Assembly: GCA_028583685.1 (NCBI GenBank)
Contig: JAMXIF010001177.1
Coordinates: forward strand, 4,361,642-4,425,641
Length of the DNA: 64,000 nucleotides
Direction of reading: 5' to 3'
Source: Petaurus breviceps papuanus
Lineage: Eukaryota; Chordata; Mammalia; Diprotodontia; Petauridae
Of the stretch, positions 56,690 to 64,000 are shown in pieces (positions within the stretch are counted from its first letter, which is position 1; each line of letters begins with the position of its first letter). The translations under genes and the position numbers were made by a program. The notes beneath the pieces are model-generated. The model made no database searches. It was not told the origin of the DNA and was given only the letters and a program-made list of their open reading frames with translations.

Positions 56690-56946
56690 TACATATATAT
56701 AAAACACATTTATATAGTACTTACTGTGTGCCAGACACTATGCTAAATACTTTACAATCATTATCTCATTTGATCTTCACAACAACCCTGGAAGGTAGGT
56801 GCTATTATGATCCCCATTTTACAGATAAGGAAACTGAGGCAAACAGAAGTTAAGTGAATTGCCCAGGATCACACAGCTAGTAGGTGTTCTGAGGCTGGAC
56901 TTAGGCTCAGATCTTCCATAGTCTATCCAATGAGACACCCAACTAG
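56690..56946 (-). mobile_element. MIR-type CORE-SINE (antisense), nearly complete
   Basis: CATTTATATAGTACTTACTG, CATTATCTCATTTGATCTTC, TTTTACAGATAAGGAAACTG, GCCCAGGATCACACAGCTAG and GAGACACCCAACTAGCCG. Confidence 0.88.
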
Positions 56947-57237
56947 CCGGTCTGATGGAATCCTATTGGATGATCTGGAAGGGAGAAAAGAAAGACAGAA
57001 TGAAGTGTGTGAATAAAGTCAATGAAGTCAAAATTCAAAGAATGCAGTATTGCTGTGAAATGGTGACAGGTGTCAGTAATTAGATAAATCTGGGGCTGAC
57101 TAAGAGTCAAAGGGGGCAGAATCACAAATAGTATCAGGTTCTGCAAATAGCTACTGGAGACATAAGCCTACAGATGGGCTTTACAACAAGTACAAACAAG
57201 CAGATAATTATCTGTAGAATAATCTTCAAATATGAAG

Positions 57238-57480
57238 ATTTCCCCCTCCTCTTCCTCTGCTTCTATGTAGCTTTTGACATTGTGAAGCAACCATTCATTA
57301 TAGGTACTCCTTCCTTTCCTGGTTTCAAAGACAGTGCTCTCTCTCCTGATTCTCTTCTCAGCTTTCTGACAGCTCCTCGGTCTCTTCTGGCAGCATGGAG
57401 CAGTGGTCATTTGTGGGAAGAGTGGGCACAGAGTACAGTGATAGTAAGGAACATGTGCTGAACGCTCACACCTTTCTCTC
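57238..57480 (+). mobile_element. L2 LINE reverse-transcriptase fragment
   Basis: Translation gives YVAFDIVKQPFIIGTPSF, PGFKDSALSPDSLLSFLTAP and RSLLAA. This corresponds to the L2 block SAAFDTVDHSLLLETLSSLG, followed by the FSSYLSDRSFSV region. Diverged but in one open frame (95 codons). Confidence 0.75.
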
Positions 57481-57639
57481 CTATGGCATCCTCATAAATC
57501 TACCCCCTCAGGTGACGTATTTTTGCCTGGTAGATTGCTCAACTCAGACTCCCCTCTGCTCCATAGAATGACCCTTAACTGACAGAGCTAGGTCTCTCTT
57601 TAGTTCATACCAGCCCTCTTTTTTGCTGCCAGACATCTT

Positions 57640-57818
57640 CTCCTTGAAGATTTTTTTTTTTTTGCTTTTTGGAGGGCAATTAGGGTTAAGTGACTTGCCC
57701 AAGGTCACACAGCTAGTTTTTGTGTTAAGTGTCTGAGGCCAGATCCGAACCCAGGTCCTCCTGACTCCAGGGCTGGTGCTCTATTCACTGTGCCACCTAG
57801 CTGCCCCTCCTTGAAGAT
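57640..57818 (-). mobile_element. tRNA-derived SINE, type A (antisense), inside L2
   Basis: The body at 57652-57806 runs from a T-run to CACCTAGCTGCCC. CTCCTTGAAGAT flanks it at 57640-57651 and 57807-57818. Confidence 0.93.
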
Positions 57819-58149
57819 GTTTGTGGCCTCACATGATTGCTTCTCCGTATCCATGACTCTGAGGAGTATATTTGGAGTCTATGTCTCTGTTCCTTCAACT
57901 ATACCTTGAAATGACACTCCAAGACCTGGATGGTGTGTCTCTTTATGGGTGAGTAGCTCTAGTCTTAGACATGGCAGATGAAGGGGGAGGGGGACTATGA
58001 TGTTCCTTGACTCCCGGTTCCTGCCTCCATTGCGTCTAACCAACTGGACTGTGTCTTTTAAGGATCACCTGGTAGCAAGCTCAATCATTGTTCATTCACA
58101 CCTCACAAAAGGACTACCTTACATGCCTTAAATTTTTTCAGTAAAACCT
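57819..58149. other. Decayed stretch between two L2 parts
   Basis: Probably diverged L2 (collinear position between the RT block and the downstream part) but not individually recognisable. Confidence 0.4.
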
Positions 58150-58715
58150 CTCTTTAGTCCCTTTCCTGTGATTGGGTCCTGGAACTTCAAAGACCAACAC
58201 CTCTATAACCAGATTATTCCCAGATCCATATATTCAGCCTTAATCTCTCTCCTAAATTCCAGCCCCGCATCACTAACTACATGGTGGACATGTCCTGTGT
58301 ATTACATAGGCCTCTTAAACTTAGCAGGTCCAAAACACAACTGCTTATCTTTGCCCTTCTCCCATCCTGCAAAAATCCTAATCCAAACCAAACCACACCC
58401 TTCCTCCAAATTTCCTTATTTTCATTGTGGGAAACACCATTCTTCCCGGGCACCCAGAACATCATCTTTTTTTCTTCCCCTTAATATAAAATTAAAAAAA
58501 AACCAGTTGCCTAATATTGTTGCCTCTTCCACATCACTACCAACATACAATCCCTTCTCTCCACTGGTACAGCCAACACCCTAATTCAGCTACTAATCAG
58601 TCTTGTCTGGATTATCACCGCAGACTACTAATTACTCTCCCTGCTTTTACTGTTTCCCCTCTTGGATCCACCCTTCACAAAGCTGCCAAAATAATCTTCC
58701 TAAGGCACAGGTTTG
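58150..58715 (+). mobile_element. L2 LINE, region between RT and 3' end
   Basis: CCAGATTATTCCCAGATCCA, CTCCTAAATTCCAGCCCCGC, AGCAGGTCCAAAACACAACT, AGTCTTGTCTGGATTATCAC, TCTCCCTGCTTTTACTGTTT and AATAATCTTCCTAAGGCACA occur in L2 order. It ends at the junction with an L3/CR1 relic. Confidence 0.8.
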
Positions 58716-59389
58716 AGCTGATTTTCCTTCTATTGACAGTTTTATTGAACAGGAAAATGCTATGGATATCATTTACCCATATTTTAGCAAAGCATCTAAC
58801 AAAATTTTTTATGCTAGCTATCCTTTAAAAATTAAAAAAAGAAGAAGAAAGAAAGATGGAGAGATGTGGACTAGGCAGCAATTCAGTTATTTGGATTCAG
58901 AGCTGACTGATTGACCAGACTCAAAAAGGAGTCATTAATGGTTCAATGTCAACTTAAAAAGAGGTGAGTAGGGGAGTGTCCCGAGGATCAGTGCTTGGCC
59001 CTAAGCCAGTTTATATTTTCATCAATGTCTCAGATAAAAGCAGAGATGTCATGCTTAGCTAATCTGGAAATGACATAAAGCTAGGAAGAATCGCTAATAT
59101 GTTAAGAGCCAAAATATTCAAGTTAAAATGTCAGGAGTCACTATCCCAAAAGATCCCGACAGTCTAGGGTATGGAATAGAATCAAATAAGATGAAAATGA
59201 ATAAAAGCAAAGCATCGTACTTGAGTTTAAATAAAATCCACTTCACAAGTACATGATATGGGAGGCTTGACTTTGTTCATCAGAACAAGAACTTGGAGGT
59301 TTTCATGGACTGAGAAAACTCAATAGGTGTTATCAATGTAATATGGCAACCAGTATACTCTGAAGCTATAATAAAGGGGGAGGGGGAAA

Positions 59390-59882
59390 ATGACAAGCTT
59401 TTATTAAGCACCTACTGTGTGCTAGGCAGCTACACAGATAAGAGTACTGGGCCTGGAGTCAGAAACACTTCTCTCTATGAGTTCAAATCTGGCTTTACTT
59501 ACTAGCTGCATGACTTTGGGTAAGTCACTTAACCCTGTTTGCCTCAGTTTCCTTACCTGTAAAATAAGCTGGAGAGGGAAATGACAAGCCACCCCATTAC
59601 CTTTGCCAAGAAAACCCCAAATGCGATGATAAGGAGTCAGAACTGAACAACAACAAAAATGTACTAGGCACTCTGTTAAGAGCTTTCTTTATAAATACTG
59701 ATCCTCACAACAGCTGAGAAGGTAGATGTCTATTATTATCTCCATTTTATAGTGAAGAAAACTGAGTCAGACAGTTCAGTGACTTGCCTAGAGTCACACA
59801 ACCAGTAAGCATCTGAGGTTGGATTTGAACTCAGGTCTTCCTGACTCCTGGTCTAATGCTCCATCCACTGCACCACAACAGG
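59390..59882 (-). mobile_element. MIR (antisense), split by a Mar-1 SINE
   Basis: The left part at 59390-59428 (AGCTTTTATTAAGCACCTAC) resumes at 59660 (CTGTTAAGAGCTTTCTTTAT, GATCCTCACAACAGCTGAGA, GTGACTTGCCTAGAGTCACA, GATTTGAACTCAGGTCTTCC). The split is at the Mar-1 insertion. Confidence 0.85.
59418..59670 (+). mobile_element. Mar-1-like CORE-SINE with TSD, inside MIR
   Basis: The body at 59429-59659 has tRNA-related head, CORE (TTTGGGTAAGTCACTTAACC, TTGCCTCAGTTTCCTTACCT), BovB-like tail (GCCAAGAAAACCCCAAATGC) and AACTGAACAACAACAAAAA end. Flanks TGTGCTAGGCA (59418-59428) and TGTACTAGGCA (59660-59670) match 10/11. Confidence 0.92.
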
Positions 59883-60062
59883 AATGAGGCAATATTCGTC
59901 CTGCTGTTCTCTGTCTTCAAGTCAGGCTGCACTTAGAACACTGTGTTCAGTTTTGGATGCTGAAATTTAATGTCCCCCCAAATTTGGACACTGACATTAA
60001 GAAGAAGGAGAGTCCAGATAAGGATAAGCAAGGTAATTAAATGCCTCAAAGTCAAGCCATAT

Positions 60063-61043
<981 letters not shown>

Positions 61044-61149
61044 AAAAGAACTAGAGATGTTTAGACTGAAGACCAGAAGGTTTAGGAAGAACATGTTGTT
61101 TAGGGAGAACACATTAGTTGTCTCCACATATTTAAAATGACAAACCACA

Positions 61150-61257
61150 AGAAAGGGGCATTAGACTAGGAGCTCCTTGAGAGCAGGAGGCTATTTCTTG
61201 TGTTCATGTCCCTAGTGTTTAGTATAGTGCCTGGCAGTAGGTGCTTAATAATAACTA
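61150..61257 (+). mobile_element. L2 LINE 3' tip
   Basis: GCATTAGACTAGGAGCTCCT, TGAGAGCAGGAGGCTATTTC, TATAGTGCCTGGCAGTAGGT and GCTTAATAATAACTAAC. Confidence 0.75.
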
Positions 61258-61261
61258 ACTT

Positions 61262-61468
61262 CATAAGATCATGTATTTAGAGGAGTAAGGAGTCTTAGGG
61301 GTCACTGGGTACAACCAGTTCATTTTACAGATAAAGACACTGAAACCCAAAGAAATTGTCATTTGCCTAAAGCTGTATTGATAGTAAGGGATGCGGGTGA
61401 GATCTGAACCCATGTTCTTTGAATCCAAAACAGAGCTCTTTCCAATACACCTTGCTGCCCCTGGGATT
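61262..61468 (-). mobile_element. MIR-type CORE-SINE (antisense)
   Basis: CAGTTCATTTTACAGATAAA, GACACTGAAACCCAAAGAAA, GAGATCTGAACCCATGTTCT and CAATACACCTTGCTGCCCCT. Confidence 0.7.
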
Positions 61469-61779
61469 TTTTCTTCCAGGCCCCAAAAGGGAGCAGCAGC
61501 GAGTACAAGTTTCAGAGAAGCAGATTTGGGCTGGGAAGGGAATGTAAGGGAAAACCTCCTAACAATTAGAGCCACCCCAAAGTATAAGAGACTGCCTTCA
61601 GAATTATCTTCTCTCTCACCAAGACATCTTCAAGCAAAGACCTGACCACTTCTTTTCAGGCATATCACACAGGGGACTGTTATTCAGATGCAAGTTTGAC
61701 CAGAAGGCCAACTCTGAGAGCCTGGGTTTTGATGATCATATGGCTTCCTTGAACAAAAACAAATGTAAACTCCTCAGTC

Positions 61780-62262
61780 TGCCATTTAAAACCCTCTACA
61801 ACCTGGCTCCAACCTACTTTTCCTAGCTTACTTCACACTAATTCCCCTCACAAACTCCCTGTCCCAGATAAACTGGCACAAGAGTGGGGAACCTGCAGCC
61901 TCGAGGTCACATGTGGCCCTCTAGGTCCTCAAATCCAACTGAATTCCATCAAAGGGTCACACTTGAGGACTTAGAAGGCCACACGTGGCCTCGAGGCTGC
62001 AGGTTCCCCACCCCTGAACTGGACTTTCTTAAACTGATAATCTCTCTCCTGCTCCAGAACATTCCCTCATGCCAGTCCTCATAGTTATAATGTCCCCCTT
62101 ATCTCAAAATCTTGGTTCAGTTCAGATGCAGCCTCCTCCTTGAAGCCTCCCCTGATTCTCCCTCCTCAGATTTCTTTGTATTAAGCTCATTTATATGTAA
62201 GCTGTATCTCACTCAACTAGCAGAATGCAAACTTCTTGAAGACAGAGTTTTTTCTTTGAGTC
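61780..62262 (+). mobile_element. L2 LINE 3' region, interrupted by a hAT MITE
   Basis: Before the MITE: TTTAAAACCCTCTACAACCT and CTAGCTTACTTCACACTAAT. After it: GACTTTCTTAAACTGATAAT, TCCTCCTTGAAGCCTCCCCT and GAATGCAAACTTCTTGAAGA. Collinear with L2 once the MITE is removed. Confidence 0.72.
61871..62024. mobile_element. Palindromic hAT MITE inside L2
   Basis: The element at 61879-62016 has ends CAAGAGTGGGGAACCTGCAG and CTGCAGGTTCCCCACCCCTG, almost fully inverted. The arms GCAGCCTCGAGGTCACATGT and ACACGTGGCCTCGAGGCTGC pair. Flanks AACTGGCA and AACTGGAC are a degraded 8-bp duplication. Same family as 13480-13668 but shorter (138 bp against 189 bp). Confidence 0.87.
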
Positions 62263-62429
62263 TTTCTACCCCTAAGACATAACACACATAATAGAGGGAG
62301 AAGAGGGAATGGGGTTGATCCGGAATGTTTCCCAATCAATTTGCTGAACTTACCAGAAAGGGAGATTTGCCCAGATAGACATTTGGTGGAAGGGGTTAAG
62401 CATCCAAGGTCCCCAGGCAATTTCCCGTC
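62263..62429. other. Unassigned short stretch
   Basis: No recognised feature between two L2-like segments. Confidence 0.35.
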
Positions 62430-62716
62430 CTTGAAGATGCAACTCAGATGCACCATCTTCTGCATGAAGTTCTTCCTGATCGCTCCAGCTGCTAGTGCCC
62501 TCACCGCCCTGTATTTAACTACTTTGTGTGTGATACAAATTCATGCATATGTTTATTTATTCAGTTAGCATTTTGCTGCATGTCTTTTATATGTACTTAT
62601 CAGGATTCAAGGTCCTTGTGAGCAGGGATTGCTTCATTCTTCGTACTTGTATCCCAAGCATCTTAGCACAGTGCCAGGACACACTAGGACGTTAATAAAT
62701 ACTGGATTGAATGAAC
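62430..62716 (+). mobile_element. L2/CR1-type LINE 3' end
   Basis: TCTTCTGCATGAAGTTCTTC, CTGATCGCTCCAGCTGCTAG, GGATTCAAGGTCCTTGTGAG, TTAGCACAGTGCCAGGACAC and GTTAATAAATACTGGATTGA. Variant of the L2 3' end with an AGCTGCTAGTGCC block. Confidence 0.75.
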
Positions 62717-63379
62717 TTTGGCTTTTAGGGTAGTGAGCCTTTGTTCAAGAATTTTAAAACTATTTTTCTTATGGACAGTAGACAGGCCCATTAGTATTCT
62801 ACCAAGAGGAAAAAATATGTCTCCTTGTTTAGTTTCAGTGACTAGGGCTGTCTCCAGGATGAATTGATGGTTTGGAGACACACCTTTGTACCTCCTGAAG
62901 GATGGACTTCACCGATGTGGGCTCCCCTCTAGACATATTGTTTGATTAGACTCTTAAGGACAGACTCGTCATAAGAATCACCCTTTTTTGCTGGTGTGAA
63001 AAAGGAATCTTCTTCACACACTTGTATTCTTTTTCACTCATTTCCTTCTATCTTTCTTCCCAAGATGCCAGTAGGGGTTTGTTGAGGGGTTGACCCTCTA
63101 CCCCTGCCCAGGAGCCTCTGATAACTACATTTCAACTGAAGCAACAGGCAAGTGTATATGTTGCCCCACATTGCCCAATTTTCCCATTCAATGCTAGTCA
63201 CGGGTCATGGTTAACCCTAAATTCAAGAGTCCTCAAATTTGGTCTTGTAATCCTAGAAGGGGGATTTTCTAAGTAGCATAATCCTGGAACCTAGCTTTCT
63301 GGCCAGGGAAGGAAAATTTCTTACATAACATAAGCCCTCAGGGTTGTCTTGAGAGAAACCTTAAGTGGAAGATTCCTGG
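62717..63379. other. Unassigned non-coding stretch
   Basis: No recognised gene or repeat. Confidence 0.4.
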
Positions 63380-63596
63380 AATCCAGTCTTCTTCTTTTTT
63401 TTTCTTTTTGGAGGGAGGAAGGCAGGGTAATTGGGGTTAAATGATTTGCCCAAGGTCACACGGCTAGTTTTGTGTTAAGTGTCTGAGATCGGATTTGAAC
63501 TCAGGTCCTCCTGATTCCAGGGCCAGTATTCTATTCACTGCACCACCAAGCTGCCCCGACTGTGCCACCTAGCCGCTCCTGTAATCTAGTCTTCTT
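63380..63596 (-). mobile_element. tRNA-derived SINE, type A (antisense), duplicated head
   Basis: The body at 63394-63582 runs from a T-rich tail through TAATTGGGGTTAAATGATTT to CACCACCAAGCTGCCCC. A second head scrap (ACTGTGCCACCTAGCCGCTCC) is added directly beyond it at 63559-63580. Flanks AATCCAGTCTTCTT (63380-63393) and AATCTAGTCTTCTT (63583-63596) match 13/14 and enclose the extra head. Confidence 0.9.
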
Positions 63597-63814
63597 AACA
63601 AGAAAATGGGAATTTCTTGATTGGCATTCATATTGAGAGAGACAAGGATTAACCAAATAAGTGGTCTCCTTCAGGAAGAGTAACAAGGGACTGAAGCTAT
63701 TCTGGAAAAGACCTGAACTTTGATCCCCACTAATGAGTTATTTGAAATGTTCAGTTCTGTGTAGCAGCTCCAAAGTGTGTTTCTAGGGAAGTCCATGCCT
63801 TCAAAGGAGGAAAG
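63597..63814. other. Unassigned short stretch
   Basis: No recognised feature. Confidence 0.35.
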
Positions 63815-64000
63815 GAAGTAGGCTAAGTGCTTTACATGTGTATTATGTCATTTGACCCTCGCAATAGCCCTGTGAGGCAGATGCTATTATTATCCTCATT
63901 TTACAGAAGAGGAAACTGAGGCAGAGAGCAGTTAAATGACTTGCCCAGTGTCACACAGTTATTAAGTGTCTAAGGTTAGATCTGAACTTAGGTCTTCCTG
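63815..64000 (-). mobile_element. MIR-type CORE-SINE (antisense), runs off the right edge
   Basis: GGCTAAGTGCTTTACATGTG, CATTTGACCCTCGCAATAGC, TTTTACAGAAGAGGAAACTG, ATGACTTGCCCAGTGTCACA and GATCTGAACTTAGGTCTTCC. The tRNA-related end lies beyond the window. Confidence 0.88.

Overview
The window looks like gene-poor marsupial nuclear DNA. That rests on repeat content read by eye: tRNA-derived SINEs with a GGGCAGCTAGGTGGCACAGTG-type head, Mar-1-like CORE-SINEs whose 3' end resembles BovB/RTE, many MIR and L2 relics, an L3/CR1 relic, RTE-clade LINEs, L1s with a marsupial-type 3' end, and two L1-derived 'half-L1' (HAL1) elements that carry ORF1 but no ORF2. The sequence is AT-rich and CpG-poor. 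I cannot tell an Australian from an American marsupial. I recognise no functional host protein-coding exon, no tRNA or rRNA gene and no CRISPR. The only host-gene-derived coding sequence is an RPS2 (uS5) retrocopy.

Layout. 1-2.1 kb: antisense RTE LINE (reverse transcriptase start, linker, endonuclease). 2.1-12.6 kb: mostly unassigned sequence with MIR/L2 relics, simple repeats, a SINE dimer at 5.4-5.7 kb, two further dated SINEs and a mariner-like MITE. 12.6-15.4 kb: a second such MITE, then an antisense L1 ORF2 interrupted by a palindromic hAT MITE and a SINE. 16.6-17.7 kb: solo LTR. 18-28 kb: mostly repeat-poor, with two candidate conserved non-coding blocks. 28.5-31.6 kb: L1 3' end, L2, Mar-1, MIR. 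31.6-34.6 kb: antisense RTE split by a 5'-truncated L1 with a perfect 16-bp target-site duplication (TSD). 34.6-38 kb: L2, Mar-1, unassigned DNA. 38.2-41.3 kb: near full-length HAL1. 41.6-48.3 kb: SINEs, an LTR, an RTE fragment, an L1 end, CORE-SINEs. 48.3-55.6 kb: L1 interrupted by an antisense HAL1 that itself holds a SINE and a solo LTR. 56.5-64 kb: MIR, L2 and a long L3/CR1 relic holding several insertions, among them the RPS2 retrocopy.

The main content is a readable insertion history. At least a dozen insertions have recognisable TSDs, so relative ages follow from nesting. The most unusual items are a tandem SINE dimer flanked by one TSD, the two HAL1 copies, a 55-bp perfect block that recurs 3.8 kb away beside GGAA tracts, and three LTRs with related termini. 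Family names come from pattern recognition, not from a database search.
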